This document shows positions 35,568-45,780 of a stretch of DNA of 64,000 nt, piece after piece. Every line of letters begins with the position of its first letter. The first letter of the stretch is position 1. The position numbers were made by a program, and so were the translations under genes. A model generated the notes under the pieces. That model did no database searches. It saw nothing but the letters and a program-made list of their open reading frames with translations, and was not told the origin of the DNA. The stretch comes from Burkholderia pyrrocinia (GTDB lineage Bacteria; Pseudomonadota; Gammaproteobacteria; Burkholderiales; Burkholderiaceae): the NCBI RefSeq assembly GCF_001028665.1, contig NZ_CP011504.1:992001-1056000 (forward strand), in the 5' to 3' direction.

Positions 35568-36590
35568 TCAGTTCTGCGTGAGCGGATTCAGCGTCGTGCA
35601 CAGGAAACCCGTGCAGTTCGTCGGCTTGAAATAGAACGACGCCATCACCGGGGTCGTCGTGCCGAGCGCGAGATCGCTCAGGTACGCAGAGCCCTGCGCG
35701 CCGTAATTGTTCGACTGCTGGACGAAGCCGGCGCCGGTCGACTGGATCGCGGCCGACTGGTACGTGAAGGTCGGCGACTGCGTCTGGTCCTTCACGTAGA
35801 CCCACGAGATCGTGCTGCCGAACTGCATCCCGCCTTTCGCGCGATAGCCCTTCGCGCCTTCGCTGTTGGCCTGCGCGATGAAGTCGCTGACGTTCGTCGT
35901 CGGCACCAGCGCATCGTACGCATAGGTCGCGTTCGACGCGTTGTTCTTCATGTACACGTTCGCCTGCACCGATCCGACCATCATCGGGCCCAGGAACCAG
36001 TAGCCCGACTGGCCCTGGCCGTTCGCCTGCGTGAGGAACGCGTTCGTGTCGGCCGGCAGGCCCGTCGTCGCGTACGTGTAGGTAGCCGACGAGCCGCCGT
36101 CCTTGCGATAGAGATAGCCGTACGTGAGCGGCCCTTCGAAGCGGTAACCGCTCGCGCCTTGCGTATTGGCCTGGTTGACGAAGCCCGTCATGTCGGCCGG
36201 CGTCGCCTGCAACTGGTACGTGTAGGTCTGCACGGTGCCGTCGCTCACGAAGATCGAGCGCGAACCGCCGTTGGTCGCGTTGTAGAAGTAGTCGCCCAGA
36301 TAGCGATAGCCCTTCGCGCCTTCACTGTTGAGCAGCGTCAGGAAGCTCGCCTGATCCGCCGCGGTCGGCTGCGCGTCGTAGCGCAGCGCCAGCGTGCTGC
36401 CGCCCGAGCCGCCCGAACCGCCGCCGCCACCGCTTCCCGTGCCACCGGAACCCGTGCCGCCGGTGCCGCCGCTTCCGCCGTTGTTGCTCGTGCCCGCTCC
36501 GCCGCCGGACGATGCGGGCGAGGAATTGTCGTCGCCGCCGCAAGCGGTCAGCACCAGACAGGTCAATGCGATCAATGCAACGGCTTTCAT
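35568..36590 (-). CDS. Lipoprotein with tandem ~50-residue repeats
   Basis: A 340-aa protein. The signal peptide ends in the lipobox LTAC, followed by a Gly/Ser-rich linker (about residues 20-65). The rest is about five repeats of roughly 48 residues, each with an F(x)2QAN(x)2GA(x)GY(R/W)F core and a following YVYxKD/ YLYRKD-like strand. Such repeats suggest an elongated, surface-exposed structure. No family recognised. Confidence 0.8.
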   Translation of the reverse strand: MKAVALIALTCLVLTACGGDDNSSPASSGGGAGTSNNGGSGGTGGTGSGGTGSGGGGGSGGSGGSTLALRYDAQPTAADQASFLTLLNSEGAKGYRYLGDYFYNATNGGSRSIFVSDGTVQTYTYQLQATPADMTGFVNQANTQGASGYRFEGPLTYGYLYRKDGGSSATYTYATTGLPADTNAFLTQANGQGQSGYWFLGPMMVGSVQANVYMKNNASNATYAYDALVPTTNVSDFIAQANSEGAKGYRAKGGMQFGSTISWVYVKDQTQSPTFTYQSAAIQSTGAGFVQQSNNYGAQGSAYLSDLALGTTTPVMASFYFKPTNCTGFLCTTLNPLTQN

Positions 36591-36705
36591 CGGGATCACC
36601 TCGAAGCGAAAAGGAAGAACGAAGCCGGTGCGCACGGATCACGCCGCGCGCATGGACATTCACGTATCGGGAATCGGCCGGCAGCGCACCGCCGGCCCGG
36701 GGACG

Positions 36706-37533
36706 TCAGTTGACCTGCAACTGGCCACCGCGGCCGAGGCCGCCCTTGACGTCCTGCGCCTTGTAGCTGCGCAGTGCGACGACCATCTTGTTGAACGCGT
36801 CGATGAACGCGACGACCGTCGCCTTGCCTTCCGGCGTCGACGAGAAGCCCGCAAGCGCGCCGCCCACGCCGCCGCCGAAGCCGCCCAGCGCCGCGCCGTA
36901 GTTGGTCGCCGTCGAACTGCCTTCCGACGCCGCGATCTGCACCGCCGAGCGCACGTCGAACAGCGTCAGCGTGACAACCGACGCCTTCGTCTGCAGGTGG
37001 CCGGCCACCGCCGCCACCGCGCCGTTGCCGATCAGCCCGCCGATCATGCTGCCGATGCCGCCGATCGGCGAATCGTTGATGACGATCTGCGGTTCCATGT
37101 AGTAGTCGGCCGCCACACGCTGGCCCTTCTGCTGCTTCGAGCCCGCACGATATTCGCCCGAGCCGCGCTGCAGCTGCGTGATGCGCGACAGCCGCGCGTC
37201 GCTCTTCTGGTTGCCGATCGACGTGATCACGAAGCAGTTCGACTGCTGGACCGCCAGCCGCAGCAGCGGGTCGATCGTCGTCATCTTGGTCGCGCTGCCG
37301 AACGGGCCCCACCAGTCGGCGTTGCGGCCGTCGTCGACCGCGATCGTGCCGAGCGGCGACGCGCAGCGCTGCAGCCCCGAATCGGCGCCCGCGCTCGTGC
37401 CGCCTGCCGCGGCGCCTGTCACGCCGGCGTTCTGGCCGCCGGGCGTCACCACGCCGCCGCACCCCGCGACGGACGCGCAAAGCGCTGCGACCAGCGCACC
37501 TTGAGTAAGACGATGGGAAAGGATGGTCTTCAT
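36706..37533 (-). CDS. CsgG/HfaB-like outer-membrane lipoprotein
   Basis: A 275-aa lipoprotein (lipobox VAGC). It contains DPLLRLAVQQSNCFVITSIG and a later LTLFDVRSAVQIAASEGSST, the pattern of CsgG-like secretion-channel proteins. Glycine-rich stretches flank the core. It lies between two other lipoprotein genes on the same strand. It may form an oligomeric export channel, possibly for the repeat lipoprotein. Confidence 0.72.
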   Translation of the reverse strand: MKTILSHRLTQGALVAALCASVAGCGGVVTPGGQNAGVTGAAAGGTSAGADSGLQRCASPLGTIAVDDGRNADWWGPFGSATKMTTIDPLLRLAVQQSNCFVITSIGNQKSDARLSRITQLQRGSGEYRAGSKQQKGQRVAADYYMEPQIVINDSPIGGIGSMIGGLIGNGAVAAVAGHLQTKASVVTLTLFDVRSAVQIAASEGSSTATNYGAALGGFGGGVGGALAGFSSTPEGKATVVAFIDAFNKMVVALRSYKAQDVKGGLGRGGQLQVN

Positions 37534-37651
37534 GTCGTTATCGATCGATAGAGTCGTTGTTCGGCTTATGTGTTCGTGCGAACTTCGTAAGCCCCCCGGG
37601 CATGGCGCGTTGGTGGTCTCCCCGCTGCCGCCCCCGTTGCTTCCGCCCGGG

Positions 37652-38239
37652 TCAGTAGTACCAGTACGTCTGATTCCAGACGCCGTAGTACGGATAGCCC
37701 GAGTACCAGTAGCCGTAATAGACGTCACGCCATTGCGTGCGCCATTTCCAGTCTTCTTCGTCTTCCTTCTTCGCCTTGCGCGCGAGCTCGAGCAGCTTCT
37801 TCGATTCCTTGTCGCCGCGGCTGGCCGCGATCGACAGCCACTTGTCCGCTTCGCGCGGATCGGAGCCCATCTCCTCAAGGCCGAACAGGTAGAAACTGCC
37901 GAGCGCCTTCTGCGCCTGCAGGTCGCCGCGCTCGGCGGCGTCGCGCATCCACTTGAGTGCCTGGTAGCTGTCCTGGCGCACGCCGTCGCCGCGGAAATAA
38001 CGCAGGCCGAGGTCGTAGGCCGCCTTCGGCTGGGCCTTCGCGGCCTGCTTCAGCGCGACGATGCGCGGGTCTTCGCGATCTTCCGCATCGTCCTTCTTTG
38101 GGTAGGAGACCTGATCTTTAGGTCGATCGGAACAGCCGGTGTCGTCGCAGATCCGCACCGTGTTGCCGGTCACGGACGGGTCCTGCGCGCACGCGGCCAA
38201 CAGCAACAGCAGCCCCGGTGCGAGTAAACGGCGGTACAT
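37652..38239 (-). CDS. Sel1-repeat lipoprotein
   Basis: A 195-aa lipoprotein (lipobox LAAC). Two to three Sel1-like repeats follow: AAYDLGLRYFRGDGVRQDSY, ALKWMRDAAERGDLQAQKAL and ADKWLSIAASRGDKESKKLL. The C-terminus is Tyr/Trp-rich (YYGYWYSGYPYYGVW). Sel1 repeats mediate protein contacts. First gene of the three-lipoprotein series 38.2-35.6 kb. Confidence 0.85.
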   Translation of the reverse strand: MYRRLLAPGLLLLLAACAQDPSVTGNTVRICDDTGCSDRPKDQVSYPKKDDAEDREDPRIVALKQAAKAQPKAAYDLGLRYFRGDGVRQDSYQALKWMRDAAERGDLQAQKALGSFYLFGLEEMGSDPREADKWLSIAASRGDKESKKLLELARKAKKEDEEDWKWRTQWRDVYYGYWYSGYPYYGVWNQTYWYY

Positions 38240-38714
38240 TTTGGTACTTCCCTCAAGTTTTATTCGCGCCGACTGCTTCGCGCGACCCCGCCCTGCGAGC
38301 ACGCACCGGTTTGCGCGCGGCGCGGCGAACACCATCCGCCAGCGCCGACACGCAGCCCAAAGCTCTCTCAGGTTCTCTTTTCGTCCTGCATGACCACTGC
38401 ACCGTCAGAAGCCGGCGAGAGGCACAGCGCGCCGCCCCGGCATCCGTTCAACTCCGCCACCGTGCCCGCTGCGGCACCGTCGAGCGGTGAATCGATGGCT
38501 GGCGCTCCTGGTTTTTTAAAGCACGCATCATCGATCGTCATTTTCTGTTTTCAAATGATACATATCGGTCTATATCATAGTCAAGACAACTTGCGAACGC
38601 GCATCATGTGGGCCCGCCAGGCCCGGGAGGCCGGTGGCGAGGCCGGATGTGACCGATCGGTACGATGCTAAAATGGTCGATTTACGCAGTCGGAAGTCAA
38701 GGAGGGAATTGTTC
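38240..38714. other. Divergent intergenic region
   Basis: No gene is seen. An AT-rich patch around 38555-38585 (ATATCGGTCTATATCA) includes a short inverted repeat and may be the operator of the adjacent TetR regulator. Confidence 0.4.
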
Positions 38715-39326
38715 GTGAGAGCCAGCAAACGCCAGTTGGTGGTAGACAAAGCTACCGAACTGTTCTCGAAGCACGGTTTTCATCCGGTCGGTGTCGACTG
38801 GATCATCGACGATTCCCGCGTTGCCCGAATGACGTTGTATCGGCATTTTCCGAGCAAGGACGAACTGATCCGGGAAGTGCTGGTCCAGCGTTACGACCTG
38901 ATCATAGGCAGTATCGACGCACAACTGCAGCACGTCGCCGATCCGATCGAGCGGGTCAAGACGATCTTCGACTGGTACGAAGCGTGGTTCAATACGCCGG
39001 CGTTCGCCGGCTGCCTGTTCGAGCGCGCACTGGCCGAATTCGGAACGGCGTATGCGCCCATCTCGGATGTCGCGATCCGCTATCGCCGCAAGATGGTCGA
39101 ATGGATCGCCGAACTGCTCGCGGATCTCGTCTCTCCCGAAACAGCAAAACGGCTGGCAGCCGTTTACATGATGCTGCTGGACGGTGCGACCGTCGACGCA
39201 AGAGCGTTCAACGATTCGGCGTCCGCGGGGCGAGCGTGGCAAGCGGCGAAATCGCTTCTGGAACAGGAAATGCGTGGCGGCACCGAGCATGCGAAACATG
39301 CGGACGCCCATACGCAACACGTTTGA
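38715..39326 (+). CDS. TetR-family transcriptional regulator
   Basis: A 203-aa TetR regulator. The HTH is visible as ATELFSKHGFHPVGVDWIIDDSRVARMTLYRHFPSKDELI. The GTG at 38715 is chosen because AAGGAGG lies 9 nt upstream; in-frame starts at 38634 and 38673 lack such a site. The C-terminal ligand domain (AWFNTPAFAGCLFERALAEFG) resembles the LmrA/YxaF-like group. Its target is unknown; the lipoprotein series is divergent from it. Confidence 0.88.
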   Translation: MRASKRQLVVDKATELFSKHGFHPVGVDWIIDDSRVARMTLYRHFPSKDELIREVLVQRYDLIIGSIDAQLQHVADPIERVKTIFDWYEAWFNTPAFAGCLFERALAEFGTAYAPISDVAIRYRRKMVEWIAELLADLVSPETAKRLAAVYMMLLDGATVDARAFNDSASAGRAWQAAKSLLEQEMRGGTEHAKHADAHTQHV

Positions 39327-39478
39327 CGGGTTGTCCCAACCGTACATTGCGGGTCTGCAAAACATAGGATCGGCGCCCCACTGCGCGATCGACGCCATGG
39401 GGCCTGGCGACCGCGATTTCCCGTAACGTGTTCCGTGAAATATCGGTTCCATATCGAGCGCGCGCGATTGCGCGCACC

Positions 39479-39506
39479 TTGATGGGACATGTGCCGACAC
39501 TATAAT
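39479..39506 (+). promoter_or_regulatory. Sigma-70-like promoter of the Crp/Fnr gene
   Basis: TTGATG, a 16-nt spacer and a consensus TATAAT, 180-190 nt before the ATG at 39695. No dyad was found nearby, so the regulator gene itself may be expressed constitutively. Confidence 0.6.
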
Positions 39507-39694
39507 TTTTGAAGGTCGATTCGCATTCGAACGGTCATCCCGAACTCATCGAGAAAAGGGTCGCATTGCTGCCACCCACCCGTCAGGTCATCGGACCGGT
39601 AAGATATGACGGTTGGCCCCTCCCGCCGATTCCCGCTGCGCCCACATCGGCCGGATTCTCCGTCGTCAGCCGGGCGCACGTGCAGGAGCCACGC

Positions 39695-40414
39695 ATGCAG
39701 GACATCCCGCCCATTACCGAAAATCACCTGCTTGCCGCGCTGCCGGAAAACGAGCGCGCCCACCTCGCCGCACACCTGACGCTCGTCGACATGCCGTTGG
39801 GAAAGGTGCTGTACGAGTCGGGCGGCCAGCTTCATCACGTCTATTTTCCGACCACGTCGATCGTGTCGCTGCTGTATGTGATGGAGGATGGCTCGTCCGC
39901 TGAAATCGCGATCGTCGGCCATGAAGGCATAATCGGCGTGTCGCTGTTCATGGGCGGCGAAACGACGCCGAGTCGCGCCGTCGTGCAAAGCGCGGGGCAG
40001 GCCTATCGGCTCGACGCGAGCATCCTGAAAGAAGAATTCCGGCGCGGCAACTCGATGCAGCGCCTGTTGTTGCGCTATACCCAGGCGCTGATCACGCAGA
40101 TGGCTCAGACCGCGGTGTGCAACCGGCATCACTCGATCGATCAGCAACTGTGTCGCTGGCTGTTGCTCAGCCTCGACCGCCTGCCTTCGAACCAGCTGCG
40201 CATGACGCAGGAGTTGATCGCCAACATGCTGGGCGTGCGCCGGTCGGGCGTGACGGAAGCGGCATTGAAACTGCAGGACGCAGCCCTCATCCGCTACAAC
40301 TACGGCCATATCGAGGTGCTGGACCGGCCCGGGCTCGAAAAGCGCGTGTGCGAATGCTACAGCGTGGTCAAACGCGAATTCGATCGCCTGCTTCCCGATC
40401 TGAAGCGGCTCTAG
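39695..40414 (+). CDS. Crp/Fnr-family transcriptional regulator
   Basis: A 239-aa regulator. A cNMP-binding-like beta barrel (about residues 20-135, GKVLYESGGQLHHVYFPTTSIVSLL...EIAIVGHEGIIGVSLFMGG) is followed by a dimerisation helix and a winged HTH (about 170-220, MTQELIANMLGVRRSGVTEAAL). There is no N-terminal Cys cluster, so it is not a [4Fe-4S] Fnr. The recognition helix RRSGVTEA differs from the Fnr ExxSR pattern, which fits a non-Fnr target. CAGGAG precedes the ATG. It is the likely reader of the GTACG-N4-CGTAC dyads around it. Confidence 0.92.
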   Translation: MQDIPPITENHLLAALPENERAHLAAHLTLVDMPLGKVLYESGGQLHHVYFPTTSIVSLLYVMEDGSSAEIAIVGHEGIIGVSLFMGGETTPSRAVVQSAGQAYRLDASILKEEFRRGNSMQRLLLRYTQALITQMAQTAVCNRHHSIDQQLCRWLLLSLDRLPSNQLRMTQELIANMLGVRRSGVTEAALKLQDAALIRYNYGHIEVLDRPGLEKRVCECYSVVKREFDRLLPDLKRL

Positions 40415-40421
40415 CCGCCAC

Positions 40422-40437
40422 TGCACCGCATCGTACC
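40422..40437. promoter_or_regulatory. Degenerate copy of the 16-bp dyad (TGCACC-GCAT-CGTACC)
   Basis: Only one arm is intact. It lies 8 nt past the Crp/Fnr stop with no suitable gene or -10 element on either side; it is probably a decayed or non-functional copy. Confidence 0.3.
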
Positions 40438-40528
40438 GGCCTTCACTGCAGATGCCCTTGATCCCTGCGAAGGCGTGGAAGCGGACGAGCGACACCTTGC
40501 CGCCAGCGACGCGACGGACCAGATACCG

Positions 40529-40954
40529 TCAGGCTACCCAGTACGGCGTCCGGTTGTAGTACTGATGAAGCGACATTCCCCACTGTGATTGCGTCATCAC
40601 CGGCCAATGCTCGTCGTCGAAGCCCGGGGTGCCTTTGACATGCGCGCCGGTCACATCCAGATGGAAACATTTGTCGCCGGTATCGTATTTCATCGCACTC
40701 CACGGAATGGCGCAAAGCATCTCGCCCGCTCCTCCGCTGGAAGCAACCGCGTACGCAATTCTGCCGTGGTGCAAATCGAGCACGATGTCGAAGACATTTC
40801 CAATATCCTCACCGTCCGACGCGATGATCTTGCTGCCCTTCAGGACATCCGCGGTCGTGACCATACGACCGGGTTCATCGCCTGCGTCGCGTCCGGCAAG
40901 CCTCCCCCCGTTGCCATCATCCCCAGATCGATTGGGGGTATGGAACATCCTCAT
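40529..40954 (-). CDS. PRC-barrel domain protein
   Basis: A 141-aa protein with AAGGAGG before the ATG at 40954. The PRC-barrel core is about residues 35-110 (VLKGSKIIASDGEDIGNVFDIVLDLHHGRIAYAVASSGG...). The C-terminus (SQWGMSLHQYYNRTPYWV) resembles that of the tandem PRC protein at 42255. A dyad promoter lies 110 nt upstream. PRC-barrel proteins occur in RNA processing and stress contexts; role here unknown. Confidence 0.88.
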   Translation of the reverse strand: MRMFHTPNRSGDDGNGGRLAGRDAGDEPGRMVTTADVLKGSKIIASDGEDIGNVFDIVLDLHHGRIAYAVASSGGAGEMLCAIPWSAMKYDTGDKCFHLDVTGAHVKGTPGFDDEHWPVMTQSQWGMSLHQYYNRTPYWVA

Positions 40955-41063
40955 GATGTCCTCCTTGGACGAGATCCGCGAATATCCATTTCGTGCACAG
41001 TCTCGACATTGACGATGGCACTCAACGCACGAGAAAACGCTGCGCGCAAAGGCATCGGAAGTC

Positions 41064-41079
41064 GGTACGGTTCCGTACC
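41064..41079 (-). promoter_or_regulatory. 16-bp dyad (GGTACG-GTTC-CGTACC)
   Basis: Perfect dyad. CAGCGT begins 21 nt away on the minus strand (41042-41037), aimed at the PRC-barrel gene. Confidence 0.75.
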
Positions 41080-41476
41080 CGGACATACCGGGAATATCGG
41101 CCCGCCGTCGCGCTGTCCGATACCGCCGCGTTCATCGGTATCGCCGAATGCCGGCGACGACTCGATGGTTCCCGGTCACATCGGAAGCCGACGCTCAGGT
41201 ACGGCAGGATCCGCTTGAGCTTGATGAAGACGGCATAGAGCGCTGTCGTCCGTCATGTCCGAAGCTGTCGACCGTCGACAGCGCATTCGCGATTGCGAAC
41301 CGGACTCCACGCCATACGATGCCTCGTGCGGGGGCATCGTCGTCAACCCGGCGATCGAATCGGTGGAAGCGCGTTCCCTACTGGCGGGTGGCAAGGCCGA
41401 CGCGTATCGGGCCATTCCATTCGTCTTCGTCGTCGTCCGTCTGCGCAAGGCGCCGACCCGCGCCGCGCGGCCGGCG

Positions 41477-41749
<273 letters not shown>

Positions 41750-41868
41750 TCACGACCCCAGCATAGGCCCGATTTGAAAATTCCGCTGGACACGGTCGGG
41801 ATCCAACGCGTAACACCGGACATCGGGAATCGGGCACGGTCGCAGCGCCGACAAGCGCGCAGGCAAAC

Positions 41869-41884
41869 TGTCCGGCATCGGACA
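41869..41884. promoter_or_regulatory. 16-bp dyad, GTCCG variant (TGTCCG-GCAT-CGGACA)
   Basis: A perfect dyad of the TGTCCG form. TATAGC begins 22 nt to its right on the plus strand; no match is seen on the minus strand toward the FPASDPPS gene. Confidence 0.5.
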
Positions 41885-42072
41885 GACTGAGCCCGCACAT
41901 CGCGCGTATAGCTACGCTACCGGGCCGATTCCGGCTGCCCCGTTCGCCCGGCAGCCCATCGACATGGCGATCCTCACTGCTTCGTGATCCTGATGACGAA
42001 GATCCAGAGGATGTTTCGCGACATGCCGGGACGGACGGTTCGCCGCCGGATGGTCCACCCCCGTACACGCTT

Positions 42073-42088
42073 TGTACGGTTTCGTACC
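42073..42088 (+). promoter_or_regulatory. 16-bp dyad (TGTACG-GTTT-CGTACC)
   Basis: TAGCGT starts exactly 21 nt past the dyad (42110-42115). It lies 166 nt before the tandem PRC-barrel gene. Confidence 0.75.
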
Positions 42089-42254
42089 GCATCGGCCATT
42101 CGTCGCGTGTAGCGTCTCAACCATGCCGGCCATCCGAGGGGACGCAATCGGCAGGAATCGCTCCGCATCGACGGACGAACGACTGGATGCCACCGCACGG
42201 CAGGCAGGTCAGCCGGTTCCCCGACGTGCCGGGCATCGCTCTGGCGAGGACATC

Positions 42255-43040
42255 ATGTTGCGAAGCATTCGAAGGTTGCACGGAGACACGGTTCGAGCGA
42301 AGGACGGCGATATCGGGCACATCCACCAGGCCTACTTCGACGATGACAACTGGTGCATCCGTTACCTCGTCGTCGAGACGGGCGACTGGCTGCACGACAG
42401 GCAGGTGCTGGTCTCGCCGTATTCCGTCACGCATGCCGATCCCGACACCCGCACGCTCTACGTCAGCCTCACGCAACAGCAGGTGAGGGACAGCCCGAAC
42501 GTGGACACGCACAAGCCGGTATCCCGCCAGCACGAGATCGAGTACCTGCGTTACTACAACTACCCGACTTACTGGGGCGGCCCGAACCTTTGGGGAATGG
42601 GCGCGTACCCGGCTTTCGATCCCGCCGGGCCGTCGCAGGACCCTGAAGCGGGCGATCCGCTTGTCTCGCGCACCGCGCCGGCCAGCGCAGCGGCGGATAC
42701 GCATCTGCGCAGCACCGGCGAGGTCGACGGATATCGGCTCGAAGCCACGGACGGCCATATCGGTCACGTGTCCGACTTCATTTACGACGAAGAAGCCTGG
42801 GTGATCCGCTATCTGGCGATCGACACGTCGAGCTGGTGGTCGACCGGCAAGGAAGTGCTGATCGCGACTCACTGGCTCGACCAGGTGGACTGGCCCACGG
42901 AAACGGTGTCGACCACGCTCACGCGCGACGCGATCCGCCGGAGCCCTCCATACGACGACTCGCAGCTCGTGCATCGCAGCTACGAGATCGAGTTGCACGA
43001 GTTCTACGGCAAGCACGGCTATTGGCCCGGAGACCGATAA
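42255..43040 (+). CDS. Tandem PRC-barrel protein
   Basis: A 261-aa protein with two PRC-barrel domains, about residues 5-90 (VRAKDGDIGHIHQAYFDDDNWCIRYLVVET) and 150-250 (LEATDGHIGHVSDFIYDEEAWVIRYLAIDT). The two copies are clearly related. GCGAGGAC precedes the ATG. It begins a probable operon with transketolase, 81 nt downstream. Confidence 0.9.
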   Translation: MLRSIRRLHGDTVRAKDGDIGHIHQAYFDDDNWCIRYLVVETGDWLHDRQVLVSPYSVTHADPDTRTLYVSLTQQQVRDSPNVDTHKPVSRQHEIEYLRYYNYPTYWGGPNLWGMGAYPAFDPAGPSQDPEAGDPLVSRTAPASAAADTHLRSTGEVDGYRLEATDGHIGHVSDFIYDEEAWVIRYLAIDTSSWWSTGKEVLIATHWLDQVDWPTETVSTTLTRDAIRRSPPYDDSQLVHRSYEIELHEFYGKHGYWPGDR

Positions 43041-43121
43041 CGCAGACCCGCGCAATGGGTCACCAACGCAACCACCATCCCGTGCGGGATATCTCGTGAC
43101 CGGACGCCAGGGAGCAGCTGC

Positions 43122-45197
43122 ATGACCTCAACCGATTTCCCGCCAATCGAAGGTTCGGCACTCGATGCGCTCTGCATCAACACGTTGCGCTTCCTGTCGA
43201 TCGATGCCGTGCAGAAAGCGGCGAGCGGCCATCCAGGCCTGCCGCTCGGCGCCGCACCGATGGCCTATGCGTTATGGATGCGCCATCTCAAGCACCACCC
43301 CGCCAATCCGGCGTGGTTCGATCGCGATCGCTTCATCCTGTCGGCCGGACATGGTTCGATGCTGTTGTACGGCCTGCTTCACCTGACCGGCTACGATCTG
43401 CCGCTCGACCAGATCGGGCGCTTCCGGCAATCGGGCAGCCTCACGCCCGGCCATCCGGAGCGCGGCCTCACGCCGGGTGTCGAGGCGACGACCGGCCCGC
43501 TCGGCCAGGGCTTCGCCAACGCCGTCGGCATGGCGATGGCGGAAGCGCAGCTCGCCGCGTGCTACAACCGTCCCGGTTTCGAGATCGTGGATCACCACAC
43601 CTACGCACTCGTCAGCGACGGCGACCTGATGGAGGGCGTCGCGGCGGAGGCCGCATCGCTTGCCGGCCATCTCCGGCTCGGCAAGCTGATCTGCCTGTAC
43701 GACGACAATCGCGTCACGCTGTCCGCCGGCACCGCGATCACCTTCACCGAAGATCGCGCGCAGCGGTTCGACGCCTACGGCTGGCATACCGAAACGGTCG
43801 ACGACGGCAACGACCTGGCCGCCATCGACGCGGCGCTGGCCAACGCACGTGCGGAGAAGCTGCGTCCGTCGTTGATCCTCGTGCGCACGCATCTCGGCTA
43901 TGGCTCGCCCAACCGGCAAGACACGTACCAGGCTCACGGATCGCCGCTCGGCGACGCCGAGGTGCGGTTGACCAAGCACAACCTCGGCTGGCCGCCCGAC
44001 CCCGCGTTTCATATCCCCGCACCGGCACTCGCGCATTTTCGTCGCGCGCTGGCAGAGGGGCGCGCACGGGAAGATCACTGGAACGCGCGGTTTACAGCCT
44101 ATGCGCACGCGTTTCCCGAGCTGGCCAAAGCGCTGCTGAACACGGTGCGCGGCACGCTGCCCGACCGGTGGGACCGCGATATCCCGGTGTTTCCGGCCGA
44201 TCCGACAGGCATGGCGACGCGGGTTGCGTCCGGCCAGGTGCTGAATGCCGTCGCCTCCCGCGTCCCGTCGCTGGTCGGCGGCTCCGCCGATCTGAATCCG
44301 TCCACCTTCACCGCGCTGGCCGGGCACGGCGATTTCGAGGCCGCCGGCACGAACGCGCTCGACCGGCAAGGTTCCAACGGCGGCGGCTGGAGCCGCAGCG
44401 GCCGCAATCTGCATTTCGGCGTGCGCGAGCATGCGATGGGCGCCATCCTGAACGGCCTGGCGACCCACGGCGGCATCCTGCCGTTCGGCGCGACCTTCCT
44501 GATCTTTTCCGACTACATGCGTCCGCCGATCCGGCTCGCCGCGTTGATGCGCCTGCAGGTGATCTATGTGTTCACGCACGACAGCCTCGCGGTCGGCGAG
44601 GACGGCGCGACGCATCAGCCGATGGAGCAGCTGGCCGGCCTGCGCGCGATCCCGGGCCTGCTGGTGATTCGACCGGCCGATGCCAACGAGACAGCCGTCG
44701 CGTGGCGTGTGGCGCTCGAAGCGCGGGAGCGGCCGACCGCGCTGGTCCTGACCCGCCAGGACGTGCCGACCATCGATCGCCTCCGGTTCGCGCCGGCCGA
44801 GGGCTTGCGACGCGGCGGCTACGTGCTGGCCGATGCGCCCGACGGCCGCCCCACGCTGATCCTGATCGCGACGGGCTCGGAAGTCGCGCTCGCGCTGGCG
44901 GCGCAAGTCGAACTGCTCGCGCGCGGCGTGGCGGTTCGGGTGGTGTCGCTGCCCTGCTGGAGATTGTTCGACGCCCAGCCCCAGCCGTATCAGGACGCCG
45001 TGCTGCCGAAGGCGGTCGGCGCGCGGCTGGCGATCGAAGCGGGCGTGTCGCAAGGCTGGCACCGCTATGTCGGCGATCGCGGCGACGTGCTCGGCATCGC
45101 GGGTTTCGGCGCGTCCGCGCCGGGCGCCGAGCTGATGCGCGATTTCGGCTTCACGGTCGAGAACGTCTGCGACCGCGCGCTGAAACTGCTCGCGTAA
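43122..45197 (+). CDS. tkt: Transketolase
   Basis: A 691-aa thiamine-diphosphate enzyme of the pentose phosphate pathway. Seen are SGHPGLPLG, the TPP-Mg motif [15 protein letters not shown] with N later, ATTGPLGQG, the second-domain FGVREHAM and [15 protein letters not shown], and a complete C-terminal domain. GGGAG precedes the ATG. It is a second, island-borne copy in all likelihood, because a Burkholderia genome keeps its housekeeping tkt with gap and pgk. Confidence 0.96.
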   Translation: MTSTDFPPIEGSALDALCINTLRFLSIDAVQKAASGHPGLPLGAAPMAYALWMRHLKHHPANPAWFDRDRFILSAGHGSMLLYGLLHLTGYDLPLDQIGRFRQSGSLTPGHPERGLTPGVEATTGPLGQGFANAVGMAMAEAQLAACYNRPGFEIVDHHTYALVSDGDLMEGVAAEAASLAGHLRLGKLICLYDDNRVTLSAGTAITFTEDRAQRFDAYGWHTETVDDGNDLAAIDAALANARAEKLRPSLILVRTHLGYGSPNRQDTYQAHGSPLGDAEVRLTKHNLGWPPDPAFHIPAPALAHFRRALAEGRAREDHWNARFTAYAHAFPELAKALLNTVRGTLPDRWDRDIPVFPADPTGMATRVASGQVLNAVASRVPSLVGGSADLNPSTFTALAGHGDFEAAGTNALDRQGSNGGGWSRSGRNLHFGVREHAMGAILNGLATHGGILPFGATFLIFSDYMRPPIRLAALMRLQVIYVFTHDSLAVGEDGATHQPMEQLAGLRAIPGLLVIRPADANETAVAWRVALEARERPTALVLTRQDVPTIDRLRFAPAEGLRRGGYVLADAPDGRPTLILIATGSEVALALAAQVELLARGVAVRVVSLPCWRLFDAQPQPYQDAVLPKAVGARLAIEAGVSQGWHRYVGDRGDVLGIAGFGASAPGAELMRDFGFTVENVCDRALKLLA

Positions 45198-45379
45198 ACC
45201 GCGGACGGCCCGTCCGCGTATCAGGCATTCGGGCCGCCGCCGGCATGGCGCGTGCCGGCTTCGAGCACCGCGTCGACCATCGACTGGGCATCGGACCCGA
45301 TGCGCGCCACGTGGTCCTCTCTGTTGAAGCTTTCCGCATCGATCCGGTAGGGACCCCGGTACCCGATGGCCGTCCGTGC
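45198..45379 (-). pseudogene. Coding remnant after the small gene at 45380
   Basis: Just past the TGA of the small gene at 45380, the same frame continues for about 50 codons (TAIGYRGPYRIDAESF, then HVARIGSDAQSMVDAVLEAG) to a stop near 45220. It looks protein-like but has no start. The family was not recognised. Confidence 0.35.
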
Positions 45380-45598
45380 TCAATGCGCGGCCGGCTTGCC
45401 CGCTCGACGCTCGAGCATGAGGATAAGGGCGATGATGCTGACGAAATGCGTGCGTTCCGGGGGCGTCAGACGGCCGTTCTCCAGCATCGATTCCAGCCGA
45501 ATTCGCCAGAGTGCCAATGGCGCAGGTTCACCGAGCGTGACGCGTGCAATGAGTCGTTCAAGCGAACGCAGGTCTCCCTCGATTGCTGAGTGGGCCAT
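45380..45598 (-). CDS. Small helical protein of unknown function
   Basis: A 72-aa protein, MAHSAIEGDLRSLERLIARV..., predicted mostly helical with a hydrophobic stretch FVSIIALILMLE near the end. CCGGAG lies before the ATG. It is divergent from the antiporter gene. Confidence 0.65.
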   Translation of the reverse strand: MAHSAIEGDLRSLERLIARVTLGEPAPLALWRIRLESMLENGRLTPPERTHFVSIIALILMLERRAGKPAAH

Positions 45599-45764
45599 GG
45601 CAACGCTCCGGTTGTCGTGAGGATCGGCGACCAGTCTATGACGACGCACGGCGCCACTCTGCCCGCTACCGTACATCGCACGCGTGCCGCTTCTGGTACG
45701 CGTTCCCGACCGCTTCGGCCGCAGGCACGCGTCGCTGCGACCGCAATGGTCGTGCCCGGTCCTT

Positions 45765-45780
45765 TGTCCGCCATCGGACA
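45765..45780 (+). promoter_or_regulatory. 16-bp dyad, GTCCG variant (TGTCCG-CCAT-CGGACA)
   Basis: A perfect dyad. GAACGT starts 21 nt past it on the plus strand, pointing at the antiporter gene. Confidence 0.55.

Noticed and set aside
39695..40414. Classification of the Crp/Fnr regulator as an oxygen-sensing Fnr
   Set aside because: No N-terminal Cys cluster for a [4Fe-4S] centre, and the recognition helix lacks the Fnr ExxSR pattern.
43272..45383. A 703-codon open frame opposite transketolase
   Set aside because: Composition is typical of an antisense frame in GC-rich DNA; transketolase motifs are complete on the plus strand.
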